From NCBI GenBank assembly GCA_964351595.1, contig CAYGOT010000018.1:1-64000 (forward strand): 64,000 bases of DNA, written 5' to 3'. Both the position numbers and the translations under genes were made by a program. Of this stretch, positions 36,100 through 45,139 are shown one piece after another (position 1 is the stretch's first letter; each line of letters opens with the position of its first letter). The notes under the pieces are model-generated. The model did not search any database. It was given only the letters and a program-made list of their open reading frames with translations, and had not been told where the DNA came from. Origin of the DNA: UBA6059 sp964351595 (GTDB taxonomy: Bacteria > Bacteroidota > Bacteroidia > Cytophagales > Cyclobacteriaceae).

Positions 36100-37868
36100 T
36101 CAAGAATCATAGTCTAATCCCAGCTTCTCTTGTAGCAGCTGCAAGTTGCTATTCTGGCTGAGCATGTGCTCAAACTTATCCTTACTGGTGTAAAGCTTCT
36201 TGGAGGCCTCTATTTCCAACAGTTTGGTTGTCACTTTGATGAAATCATTATTCAGCTCCTCTCTCAGGTGCTGGGTCAGTTCGGTCTCAAACCTCCCAAG
36301 GATATCTTTTTCAAGCTGATTGGTAATGATCACTTCCACCGTTTTGTCTTCCTTTAGATTTAGCTCCTTATTGAGGATGATCCGGTCGCTCTCATTGGCC
36401 TCTGTGCTAGACATCCGCTTTTCTTTGAAGCCTTCCCAGGCCACTTTCAGCGCGTCCAGCGTTACTGCTTCATTTTTCTTCTCATCTTCGGGAAGGTCCT
36501 TTCCTTCTTGATCAGAAGGTTTAGCCTGCTCAGGCGAAGGAATGGTGATATTGCTCAGACTTGGGGTTTGTCTTTTGCGATCCGGTCTTGACTTGATGGC
36601 AGTTGATTGCGCTGTTGTTTCAGCTGGGGTGGCATTCCCGGTAGGTACTAATGGAGGGCCGGCGGCAACACCGGCTGGCTTGGATTCCACACCATTTTCC
36701 GTCGAAGATGTCTTTGAAGTTTCGGCGGGGCTGGTGCCGGGTGTTACGCTACTTTTTTTTTTACGTCATCCCTATTTCCATTCGCAGGAAGGCTGGCGAG
36801 GTTGATCGCAGCTTTTAGATTAACCAGTTTCAGCAGCGTGATCTCAATGTGGAGCCGCTGATTCTTGCTGGCCTTGTACTGGATATCAGCCTGATTGATG
36901 ATGTTGAGTGCGGATAGTACCAATCCCTTGGCTGCCTCCTGGGCTTGCTTGCCATAGCGCTCTTTTACTCCGTCAGGTACTTGCATTAGCTCAATAGTCT
37001 GAGGGTCTTTGCATACCAATAAGTTGCGGAAGTGCTCCGCCAGTCCGATGAGGAAGTTGTGACCATCAAAGCCATGCTTCAGAATCTCATCAAATAGCAG
37101 TAAAATGCCAGATGAATCTTCTGCCAATATCTGATCGGTCGCCTTGAAGAAATAATCATAATCAAGAATATGAAGGTTCTTGATCGTATCCTGATAGGTA
37201 ATATTACTTCCGGATGAGAAAGTGACGATCAGGTCAAAGATCGAGAGTGCATCGCGCATTGCGCCATCTGCCTTCTGGGCGATCAGATGCAGCGCTTCAT
37301 CCTCGGTAGTGATCCCTTCCTTTTCAGCAATTGACTTGAGCTGAATGGAAATATCGGCAATCTCGATCCTATTGAAATCATAAATCTGACATCTCGACAG
37401 GATCGTAGGGATGACCTTGTGTTTCTCGGTAGTGGCCAATATGAAGATGGCATAGCTCGGCGGCTCTTCCAGCGTCTTCAAAAAAGCATTGAAGGCCGCA
37501 TTCGAAAGCATGTGCACCTCATCTATGATATAGACCTTGTACTTACCCTGCTGAGGTGGATACCGCACCTGATCGATCAGGTTTCTAATATCCTCAACGG
37601 AGTTGTTGGACGCAGCATCCAACTCATAGATATTGAGATTGGCAGAGTTCTCCAGAGGATTATCACTCTCAAACCCATTGATCATCTTAGCCAGTATCCT
37701 GGCACAAGTCGTCTTACCCACGCCTCTGGGACCGCAGAACAAGAGCGCCTGAGCGAGTTGGTTATTGTCGATGGCATTTTTGAGCGTAGTAGTGATGTGA
37801 GACTGCCCCACCACCTCGTCAAACCCGAGAGGTCTGTACTTGCGCGCCGATACCACGAACTGATCCAT
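36100..37868 (-). CDS. dnaX: DNA polymerase III gamma/tau subunit, with slippery A10 frameshift
   Basis: The clamp-loader ATPase. The plain reading from 37868 ends at 36744 (374 residues, gamma-like). The -1 frame entered at the A10 run (36753-36762) stays open to 36100 and gives a 589-residue tau-like protein. Walker A is GPRGVGKTT (residues 46-54), Walker B IIDEVHM, sensor 1 TTEKHK, and SRC follows. The tau extension is rich in Pro, Ser and Glu, then helical (QLEKDILGRFETELTQHLRE). The Cys4 zinc module usual at residues 62-80 is absent: this stretch reads ESDNPLENSANLN with no cysteine. Ordinary frameshift by sequencing error is possible but less likely. Confidence 0.85.
36753..36762 (-). 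other. A10 slippery run in dnaX
   Basis: Ten consecutive T on the plus strand are ten A in the mRNA (GTA AAA AAA AAA GTA, then GCG and the stop TAA at 36744-36746). A -1 shift or one added A enters the long frame. The stop in the zero frame is only two codons after the run. Confidence 0.8.
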
Positions 37869-38086
37869 GCATGCAAATTAACTAAAGGTGGAGTAAGTTG
37901 GAAGGAACAGCGCGTATGTTCACCACATTTCTGTTTATCCCGGCCAGAGCCTACCGGAATGTGGCACAACCAGGTTGTTCACGGCCACTTTCTTACATTT
38001 GGCGGCAGTCGGGTGTGTAAGTTTTTGATGGCATAGAAATCTCAATTAGATTCAAACTTGATTTCCACTTATCTAATGCTACCGCA

Positions 38087-39556
38087 ATGACCAAACGACA
38101 ATCCCGCCGTACATTTCTTAAGCTTAGCGCATTGCTGTCAGGAGCCACACTGACCCAGCCACTTCAGGCATTATCGATCAATGATCCCTGGTCATTGAGA
38201 AGAGGCACTCCTCAAAAAGTATTGATTCTAGGAGCAGGTGTATCGGGAATGTCAGCAGCCATAGAGCTACGAGCTTTAGGACATGACGTGACCGTCCTGG
38301 AAGGGCAGTTGCGTGCAGGCGGTAGGATCAGGACACAGCGAGAAGGCTTTGCCGACGGCTTGTACGCCGACATGGGAGCCGCGCGCATTCCTGAGGATCA
38401 TGAGTGGACGATGAAGTACATCAATAAGTATGGCCTCAAGCTCCACCCTTTCAACCCAGCCGAGGGTAAATACATCCATATGATGGCTGGGAAGCGGATT
38501 GATTATACGGCCACTACCCCGGCACCCTTATCAGAATACCCCACCAAACTGACTGCTAAAGAACTAGAGATGGGCTGGGGCGGTATCTCCACCACGCCTT
38601 TCGGAAAGATCATGTCACACGTCGGTGACCCGAAAGACCTGGCCTGGCCCCCAACAGAAATCGCTGGATTCGACAAATACTCGTTCAAAGAGTATCTCCA
38701 GGCAGAAGGGTATAGTCCGTCAATTGCGGATGTTTTGATGGTAGGTTGGGAGACCAATAAAGGGATGGGCATGTCGATGCTGGAGTTGATCAGAGAGCTG
38801 AATCTATCTTTTGGCGCTACCCGCAACAAGATTGTAGGAGGTAATGATCTATTACCAACTCGAATGGCGGAGGAGCTTTCCGGTCTAATTCAATATGGCA
38901 CCAAGGTGCTTGACGTCCGACAGGACGAATCAGGGGTGGAGGTCACGGTATCCCAAAATGGTGAGCGAACCACCTTATCAGCGGATCGGGTCATTTGCGG
39001 ATTCCCATTGACCATCGTCAAGAAGATGGGCTTTTTGAAATCACTTTCTCCAGCCAAGCAAAAGGCAATTAATGAAATGAGCTACTGGGACTTGTCCAGG
39101 ACGGCCATGCAGGTGGATGATCGCTATTGGAAAAAGGAAGGCTACAACGGATTTGCTGCCACCGATCTGCCCAGCGAGATTTGGGATCCCAACTATGAGG
39201 TGGATTCTCAGCGCGGCTTGATAGCTGCGTATCTCAAGAACGATGACTCTCAGAAAATTGCTGACTGGTCAGCCGACGAACGACTGAAGTATTCTGCGAA
39301 GCATGTCAATGATGTATACCCGGGATTGAATGATCATCTGGAAGGTGGTGTCACCAAATGCTGGAAAGAAGACCCATGGGCACTTGGTGCACATAGCATC
39401 GGTACTCGCGGACAGATGACGGGTGTCTTACCAGAACTGATTAAACCCGAAGGTCGCATCCACTTCGCCGGAGAGCACGCCTCCGCCTACCATGGCTGGA
39501 TCCAGGGTGCCATCGAGTCAGGCAATCGCTGTGCGAAGGAGGTGAATAGTTTTTGA
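38087..39556 (+). CDS. Tat-exported flavin monoamine oxidase
   Basis: A 489-residue FAD enzyme of the amine oxidase family. It has a twin-arginine signal (RRTFLKLSALLSG), the dinucleotide-binding motif LGAGVSGMSAAIELRALGHD, a GGRIRT motif near residues 83-88 and the C-terminal flavin motif IHFAGEHASAYHGWIQGAIE. Folded, FAD-loaded export to the periplasm is the expected route. It probably oxidises amines or amino acids, and the substrate is unknown. It is alone between dnaX and a palindromic repeat. Confidence 0.9.
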   Translation: MTKRQSRRTFLKLSALLSGATLTQPLQALSINDPWSLRRGTPQKVLILGAGVSGMSAAIELRALGHDVTVLEGQLRAGGRIRTQREGFADGLYADMGAARIPEDHEWTMKYINKYGLKLHPFNPAEGKYIHMMAGKRIDYTATTPAPLSEYPTKLTAKELEMGWGGISTTPFGKIMSHVGDPKDLAWPPTEIAGFDKYSFKEYLQAEGYSPSIADVLMVGWETNKGMGMSMLELIRELNLSFGATRNKIVGGNDLLPTRMAEELSGLIQYGTKVLDVRQDESGVEVTVSQNGERTTLSADRVICGFPLTIVKKMGFLKSLSPAKQKAINEMSYWDLSRTAMQVDDRYWKKEGYNGFAATDLPSEIWDPNYEVDSQRGLIAAYLKNDDSQKIADWSADERLKYSAKHVNDVYPGLNDHLEGGVTKCWKEDPWALGAHSIGTRGQMTGVLPELIKPEGRIHFAGEHASAYHGWIQGAIESGNRCAKEVNSF

Positions 39557-39577
39557 TCAGAATAGCTTTGCTATGTC

Positions 39578-39681
39578 AGATTCCCAAGTCTCAGTCGTGC
39601 CTCTTTCGCAAGGGAATGACGAGAATTTATATAGACGTCATTCCCTTGCGACTTTGCGGAGCTTAGGAGACTTGGGAATCT
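39578..39681. repeat. Nested palindromic repeat (MITE/REP-like)
   Basis: Outer arms AGATTCCCAAGTCTC (39578-39592) and GAGACTTGGGAATCT (39667-39681) pair over 15 bases. Inner arms CGCAAGGGAATGACG (39607-39621) and CGTCATTCCCTTGCG (39636-39650) pair over 15 bases. The element sits intergenic with no ORF, like the REP/IRU-type repeats with GGGAAT cores found widely in bacterial genomes. Confidence 0.85.
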
Positions 39682-39728
39682 CTTTATAAAAGTATGTCAA
39701 GAGTGACTGGCTAGATTATTCGCCTTGA

Positions 39729-39962
39729 TTAGGACATGATAGTTCCGGCTATTTGAAAAAGAAAACCGACTGCCAGTATTCCTAAGGCGATTCGAGACAT
39801 GATTCTTTTCTTAGAAAAAGACCTCCGACGATCATCTTCTGATGGGGCTGATTCAAGTAATACTCCATATTCCGGCCTTGGATTTTCATGAAAAAACAAT
39901 ATCAGTACACCGATGATATCTATTATAAGGCCTGTAACAATTAATTTCTGACTAAGATCCAT
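39729..39962 (-). CDS. Small membrane protein, two helices
   Basis: A 77-residue protein with two transmembrane helices (LIVTGLIIDIIGVLILFF and ALGILAVGFLFQIAGTIM) joined by a basic loop (DDRRRSFSKKRIMSR). It overlaps the preceding gene of the molybdenum-cofactor run by 11 bases, so it is expressed with it. Its function is unknown and the family is not recognised. Confidence 0.7.
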   Translation of the reverse strand: MDLSQKLIVTGLIIDIIGVLILFFHENPRPEYGVLLESAPSEDDRRRSFSKKRIMSRIALGILAVGFLFQIAGTIMS

Positions 39963-40560
39963 ATCCTTTTAAGTTTTGGTAGTCAAGATTTGTATCCACG
40001 TCGACCAGCACATGATCATTTTGCATTTCGACCTTCGTGAGATGCGCTGAATTGGACTGAACAATACCTCTACAGCCTTCCATATCTGGGTGGGTAAGTA
40101 TGGCTTCCCGATAGAAGGAGGAGAAGATCACAGGATTCCCTTTTTGGCCTTGATGGAATGGGAGCAATATGCTCCTTGGATTTTCGTGGTATTTTGCACT
40201 AAACCGATCCAACAAGTCGTCATATTCCTCACTTGTAATCCGTGGCATATCACCCAGACAAATCATGAAGCCATCATTATCGACACTTGCCATCTTTACT
40301 CCATGCTGAATAGTGGTCGTCATGCCTTGGTTATGGTTAGGATTACAAAGTAAAGTGATTCCCGCTAGGGGCATGGCCTTAATCTGATCGTGGGTCAAAG
40401 GACTTGACACTATGATGACCTCACTAGCCTTAGAATCGAGTAGCTCAGTAACTACCTGCTCGAGTATGGTGTTATTCCGGTAGGGGAGAAAGAGCTTCTG
40501 TCGGCCATGCATGCGCGACGAAAGGCCTGCCGCTAACACAATGGCAGTCACCCTAGCCAT
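39952..40560 (-). CDS. MocA-like nucleotidyltransferase
   Basis: A 202-residue NTP transferase related to MocA, the molybdenum cofactor cytidylyltransferase. The nucleotide motif is VLAAGLSSRMHGRQKLFLPY, with GDMPRIT (metal-binding Asp) and QGQKGNPVIFSS. It lies fourth-to-last in the minus-strand run moaC, MobB/MobA-like, MocA-like, small membrane protein, overlapping its upstream neighbour by 8 bases. It may load CTP on the cofactor, as for xanthine-oxidase-type enzymes. Confidence 0.82.
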   Translation of the reverse strand: MARVTAIVLAAGLSSRMHGRQKLFLPYRNNTILEQVVTELLDSKASEVIIVSSPLTHDQIKAMPLAGITLLCNPNHNQGMTTTIQHGVKMASVDNDGFMICLGDMPRITSEEYDDLLDRFSAKYHENPRSILLPFHQGQKGNPVIFSSFYREAILTHPDMEGCRGIVQSNSAHLTKVEMQNDHVLVDVDTNLDYQNLKGYGS

Positions 40561-41680
40561 GGATCAGCTGCTGTACCTGCTCGTATTCCTCGGGTGTGTT
40601 GACGTTGGTCAGTACCTCGGGGCTCGGTGCATCAAGCTCATTGATATCGCTATTGATGAGCACCTTGCGCACGCAGCTATGGCCGATAGACAGAAAGTAG
40701 AGGAGGCGCTGGTACATGCGCGGTTCCCAGATCGTAATCATCGGCTCTGGGTGGCCAGTCGCCGGACTGTGGAAGCAGGTCGCAAACCTGGAAGTATCGC
40801 GCTGTTCTGTCAACAGCTTGAGCACATGCTGATCCACCAAAGGCACATCGCAGGCGAGCGCCAGCCAGGCGGCATTGGGATCATGGCGAAAGGCAGAGAG
40901 CAGCCCACCATAGGGGCCAAGATCCATGAAACTGTCTTCGAGCTTGGCGTAGCGCGTATCGATATCACTCCCAGGCTGTACCGACATATAGACCTCATCG
41001 CACACCTCCGAAAGCAGGTCAGCAACGTGCTCGCGCTGTGGTTTACCATGATAGTCGATGGCACCTTTATCACGACCCATTCGCATGCTCTGTCCACCGG
41101 CATAGACCAGTCCTTTGATGACCGGCCTGGCGTCAGCCATCAGCTGATCAATTTGTTGGAGGATACCTTTAAGGTCTCCAATTTTCAGCACCGGTATGTT
41201 CGGTTTGTCTTTCAGATGCTCTTGAATAAAGTCAAAAGGAGCTATCATACCTTCGTCCAGCAGGATGAGCTTGACATCCGTAAGTCGATCTAGCTTTCTA
41301 CTCAGCGACTCTTCCTTCTTGGCGTTGATGATGACCACCTGCTGATGTGCTGGAAAATGATTGCCATTGACGAGTACTAAGTCTGAGTCGGCGAAGACAC
41401 CACGAAAATCGTAGGTCAGATCGCTATGTGCAAACTGTACTTCATGCAAGGAGATTTTATCAGTGTAGGCCTGATGAAAGCTGCTTGGTGTTGCGCCATC
41501 GCCATGGTCAGCATCGACATAACCGATGCGATATTGCGCTCCTCTCGCTTCCGCTATTTTTCTGGTAAGGTCCTGGATCACGCCGCAAGGCGCACCTAAG
41601 AAGGCGAGTTCTGTTTTCGCGAACTTACCACCTGTAGGTCTGACGAGTTTTGTATGCTTGCTATGCTCTTTCAAAATCAC
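40553..41680 (-). CDS. MobB-like/MobA-like fusion
   Basis: A 375-residue two-domain protein. Residues about 190-375 are MobA-like (GLVYAGGQSMRMGRDKGAID, DLGPYGGLLSAFRHDP, ACDVPLVD, TGHPEPMITIWEP), attaching GMP to the molybdenum cofactor. Residues 1-180 resemble MobB in length and order, but the Walker A lysine loop is missing: the segment reads FLGAPCGVIQDLTRKIAEAR. It overlaps moaC by 20 bases and the next gene by 8. The N-terminal role is uncertain. Confidence 0.8.
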   Translation of the reverse strand: MILKEHSKHTKLVRPTGGKFAKTELAFLGAPCGVIQDLTRKIAEARGAQYRIGYVDADHGDGATPSSFHQAYTDKISLHEVQFAHSDLTYDFRGVFADSDLVLVNGNHFPAHQQVVIINAKKEESLSRKLDRLTDVKLILLDEGMIAPFDFIQEHLKDKPNIPVLKIGDLKGILQQIDQLMADARPVIKGLVYAGGQSMRMGRDKGAIDYHGKPQREHVADLLSEVCDEVYMSVQPGSDIDTRYAKLEDSFMDLGPYGGLLSAFRHDPNAAWLALACDVPLVDQHVLKLLTEQRDTSRFATCFHSPATGHPEPMITIWEPRMYQRLLYFLSIGHSCVRKVLINSDINELDAPSPEVLTNVNTPEEYEQVQQLIHG

Positions 41681-42140
41681 TTTTCCCTCCTGTTTTTTTC
41701 ATTAATTGTGTATGCTTGATCTGGATGTTGTGCGAGAATCCCTTGCACATGTCATAGATGGTGAGCGCAGCAACTGACGCGCCGGTCAGCGCCTCCATCT
41801 CTACCCCGGTTTTCGACACGATGGTCGCAGTGCAGGTGATGACGATCTCTTTCGCTTCGTTGAGCACGATCTCCACATGGCAGCTGTCGAGCCCGATCGG
41901 GTGGCACAGGGGTATCAAATCTGGCGTCCGTTTGGCACCCATTACGCCTGCCAGGATCGCCGTTTGGAAGACGGGTCCTTTCTTGGTGTGTATCTCATCA
42001 TTTTCCAATCTGGCGATGATCTCAGGGTCGAGTATTACCACACTCTGCGCTACCGCAATGCGTTTGGATGGCTGCTTAGTACTGACATCTACCATGGTAG
42101 GATCACCGGTCTTGGTGAGATGTGAAAAGGACTTTTCCAT
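41661..42140 (-). CDS. moaC: Cyclic pyranopterin monophosphate synthase
   Basis: A 159-residue MoaC, which with MoaA makes cPMP from GTP in molybdenum-cofactor synthesis. It shows MVDVSTKQPSKRIAVAQSVV, the AILAGVMGAKRTPDLIPLCH motif, and EVEALTGASVAALTIYDMCK-type ending (MEALTGASVAALTIYDMCKG). The length is normal. moaA, moaD and moaE are not in the window. Confidence 0.95.
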   Translation of the reverse strand: MEKSFSHLTKTGDPTMVDVSTKQPSKRIAVAQSVVILDPEIIARLENDEIHTKKGPVFQTAILAGVMGAKRTPDLIPLCHPIGLDSCHVEIVLNEAKEIVITCTATIVSKTGVEMEALTGASVAALTIYDMCKGFSHNIQIKHTQLMKKTGGKSDFERA

Positions 42141-42276
42141 ATCGTATACTTCGTTGATGGATTAACCGCGAGCAGCTCTAGTTAGTTTCGCTCCTCATCC
42201 ACATATGTAATTTAGCGATTCATTAGAACTGTTGTTTTCTCAAAGCAGTTTATACCTTTATCATAATAAGCCGCTT

Positions 42277-43425
42277 ATGAAACTCACTAATCAGGAACTC
42301 GTCAGATACAGTCGCCATCTCAACTTGCCCAACTTTGGTGTGGAGACACAGCAGAAGTTGAAAGATGCGAAAGTGCTGGTGGTGGGTACAGGAGGTCTTG
42401 GTGCACCGCTACTCCAGTACCTGACCGCAGCAGGTGTAGGCACAATAGGAGTAGTCGATTTTGACACTGTGGACGAGACCAACCTCCAGCGGCAGGTGCT
42501 CTTCGATACCAACGATATTAATCAACCAAAAACGGCAGTTGCCATTCGAAAGCTGAAGGCACAAAACCCAGCCATCGAGTTTCATGAGTACAATCTAAGA
42601 CTGGACTCCTCCAATGCGTTGGATATCATAAGGGACTATGATGTAGTGGCTGATGGCACTGACAATTTCCAGACGCGGTACCTTGTCAATGATGCCTGTG
42701 TATTGCTCGACAAGGTTAATATCTACGCCTCGATCTTCCAGTTCGAAGGTCAGGTAAGCGTCTTCAACTATACCTTCCCTACCGGGGAAAAGGGCCCAAA
42801 CTATCGTGACCTCTTCCCAACACCACCTCCGCCAGGTATGGTACCGAGCTGTGCCGAAGGAGGTGTGCTGGGCGTCCTACCGGGAATTGTTGGGAGTTTG
42901 CAAGCCTCCGAAACCATTAAGGTATTGACGGGCATGGGGGAGCCCTTAGCAGGAAAGCTATTCCTCTTCGATGCGCTGGACTTCAGCACCCGCACCATGA
43001 ACGTTCGAAAGGAACCAGGCAATCCGATCTCTGGCGAGAATCCCACCATCACCGAGCTGATTGATTATGATGAATTTTGTGGTATCAAACAGCTTGATGT
43101 TAATGAAATCAAGTCGATCACTGTCAAAGAACTAAAAAGCTGGCAAGACGATGACGAGGATTTTCAGCTCATTGATGTACGCGAGAACTATGAATATGAG
43201 TTTTCCAACCTCGGAGGTCTGCATATTCCAGTAGGTGTGATTGTCAATCACTTAACTGAAATCTCAAAGGACAAAAAGGTGGTGGTGCACTGCAAAGGTG
43301 GAGGGCGCAGTGCTAAGGCTATCGAGTTGCTCCAAACGCGACACGGATTCGACAATCTGTACAATCTGGAAGGTGGAATCTTGGCTTGGAAGGAGGAGGT
43401 GGATGGTGAGATGGAGGTGGCGTAA
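42277..43425 (+). CDS. moeB: MoeB/ThiF-type adenylyltransferase with rhodanese domain
   Basis: About 382 residues from the ATG at 42277 (MKLTNQELVRYSRHLNLPNF), chosen over a TTG at 42232. The N-terminal E1-like domain has the ATP motif VVGTGGLGAPLLQYLTAAG, then DNFQTRYLVND and SCAEGGVLGVLPGIVGSLQA. The C-terminal rhodanese domain (from about residue 295) has the active Cys in VHCKGGGRSAKAIEL. The Cys pairs that bind zinc in E. coli MoeB are replaced (NYRDLFP in place of CYRCLFP-type). It activates a MoaD/ThiS-type carrier and supplies sulfur. It is divergent from moaC. Confidence 0.9.
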   Translation: MKLTNQELVRYSRHLNLPNFGVETQQKLKDAKVLVVGTGGLGAPLLQYLTAAGVGTIGVVDFDTVDETNLQRQVLFDTNDINQPKTAVAIRKLKAQNPAIEFHEYNLRLDSSNALDIIRDYDVVADGTDNFQTRYLVNDACVLLDKVNIYASIFQFEGQVSVFNYTFPTGEKGPNYRDLFPTPPPPGMVPSCAEGGVLGVLPGIVGSLQASETIKVLTGMGEPLAGKLFLFDALDFSTRTMNVRKEPGNPISGENPTITELIDYDEFCGIKQLDVNEIKSITVKELKSWQDDDEDFQLIDVRENYEYEFSNLGGLHIPVGVIVNHLTEISKDKKVVVHCKGGGRSAKAIELLQTRHGFDNLYNLEGGILAWKEEVDGEMEVA

Positions 43426-43429
43426 AGAA

Positions 43430-44902
43430 CTAGTTCGATCTTTGAATTGAATAATTGAAGTATTCAAGGTTGAGAGAATTATCAAAAAGGAGTAATCCAT
43501 CTTCTGGTAAGATGAGTGGTCGAGTAAAATCTATGTGAAAGTTTAAGATTTTTTTCTCCTCAATAGAAGTCGAATTGACCTCAAATGAATTAAGATTAAT
43601 AGAGTGCAGGTACCCTTCAGTAAAGAAAATAGCTGAATTTGAAGTTTGCCCTTTATATCTGAACAAGCCTTCCTCTCGGGCGACTAAGCCAACATCATAT
43701 GGCTGTAAATCTGGCATTCTTCTCGTTGTTTCTGGAAGTGAGATTTTTGTGATAGCCGTTGTTGAATCCTTGGAAAAGTCTATTGCAGCAAACACCACAT
43801 CTTTAGTAATAAATTGGTCAGTCCAAATCGTAATTGATGATCTTCCACCTGTGAGTATTGCTGTAGCGGTACCAAGTGCTAAAGCCTCCCCAGTATTCGT
43901 GTAACTTTCAAAAGTTTCTCCTAACAAGGCTATAGTTTCCCCGGATACGATCACATCTTGCCAAATTGTTTTTTCTTCATTTAATTCATCGGCTAAAAAC
44001 ATGAATTGTTTTGTAAGATCTGATAAATCATATTCCAGACAAAATAACCGTCCTGACTTTTTATGCTTGACTTTTTTACCAAAATAGGTTCGTCCAGCGA
44101 CATATAGTTTATTGGTTGAGGCTATATATCTCACTATATCAAGGGAATACTTGCTCGTTTCCGGATTCACCTTTATTGCATCTATCACTTGTCCATTTTC
44201 TTTATTAATTCTACTGAGTACTATATCTGCTTTGTCATCTTTTTTGGTTGCTTCAAGTAAAAAAATGTGCTCGTTATTGATAAAGGAATATAATAAAATA
44301 CTTTGTTCATTAGAATGGTAGGATCTATCCCCAAAATATTTTCCCTTGTAACGATTGATATTACTTATCCACTTTGACTCTCTATTCTTAAGATCAAAGG
44401 CGTGTACCATATAATTCCTCTCATGGTTTCCGTAAAACAGATACGCAGTTTCATTGATGTCATCTAGCAGTACGAACCTTTTTTCTTTGTTCTTAAGTTT
44501 TAAACTGTGGTATGTATAAACTACTTCTTTCACTCCATTGGAAAGCCTACTAATTGTAGTTTTTTTAAGTATACTCTCATACATGACTGCCCACGATTCA
44601 CCTTTAAAGTAGAAGGGCAACTCTAAATCATTATTACCTTCCAATAACAGTCTTGTTTCCCGTATTTCACCTAATTCATTGATATCAAATATTGAATGTG
44701 TTGTGAACTGTTCATTCTTTTTTTCTAATCCAAGAATATATAATGAATCCGTTTTTCCATAGACAGTGTTTTTTAAGTCCAAGCCACCTGTTTGAGGGCT
44801 TTTTTTCAGGACTGGCCCAGTTGTCAAAGTATATTGGCTAACACTATCTAGGGAATTCGTTAGAAGAAATACTATTAAAACAGTTCTTGGAATAATATCC
44901 AT
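43430..44902 (-). CDS. Exported protein of unknown function
   Basis: About 490 residues from the ATG at 44902 (MDIIPRTVLIVFLLTNSLDS), giving a signal peptide; a longer TTG start at 44935 has no signal. The mature part is beta-rich with many short hydrophobic strands and Trp/Tyr, reminiscent of a WD/kelch-like propeller, but I see no certain repeat. There is no catalytic motif. It is visibly AT-richer than its neighbours and lies between moeB and the decayed rhodanese copy, so it may have been inserted there. Confidence 0.72.
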   Translation of the reverse strand: MDIIPRTVLIVFLLTNSLDSVSQYTLTTGPVLKKSPQTGGLDLKNTVYGKTDSLYILGLEKKNEQFTTHSIFDINELGEIRETRLLLEGNNDLELPFYFKGESWAVMYESILKKTTISRLSNGVKEVVYTYHSLKLKNKEKRFVLLDDINETAYLFYGNHERNYMVHAFDLKNRESKWISNINRYKGKYFGDRSYHSNEQSILLYSFINNEHIFLLEATKKDDKADIVLSRINKENGQVIDAIKVNPETSKYSLDIVRYIASTNKLYVAGRTYFGKKVKHKKSGRLFCLEYDLSDLTKQFMFLADELNEEKTIWQDVIVSGETIALLGETFESYTNTGEALALGTATAILTGGRSSITIWTDQFITKDVVFAAIDFSKDSTTAITKISLPETTRRMPDLQPYDVGLVAREEGLFRYKGQTSNSAIFFTEGYLHSINLNSFEVNSTSIEEKKILNFHIDFTRPLILPEDGLLLFDNSLNLEYFNYSIQRSN

Positions 44903-45139
44903 TTTTTTAATTGAAGCGTTCCCTAGGTGTTTCAAATCTAAAAATATTTACAAGAAAACTACTGTTTAAGTTATCATTCGACTCAAAACCTTCTTCATTA
45001 CCTCAATCGACTTGAAGACAAGTGCACAGAGATGGATTGTCTAACCATTGACTTTCTTCTTTAAGTTGAGCTCAAAGGTGACATCAAGATCAATTTGATT
45101 ACTATGACATATGGATTAAATAACAAGTAGGAATCAAGA

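Noticed and set aside
36100..37868. dnaX as two separate genes or a pseudogene.
   Set aside because: The second frame directly continues the tau extension in the -1 frame at an A10 run, which is known in dnaX as a frameshift or slippage site.
37419..38036. A 205-codon plus-strand frame across dnaX.
   Set aside because: It is antisense to conserved dnaX ATPase motifs; the translation shows no known domain.
40511..41293. A 260-codon plus-strand frame across the MobA-like genes.
   Set aside because: It is fully antisense to a well-supported minus-strand gene with recognisable MobA motifs, and its translation resembles no family.
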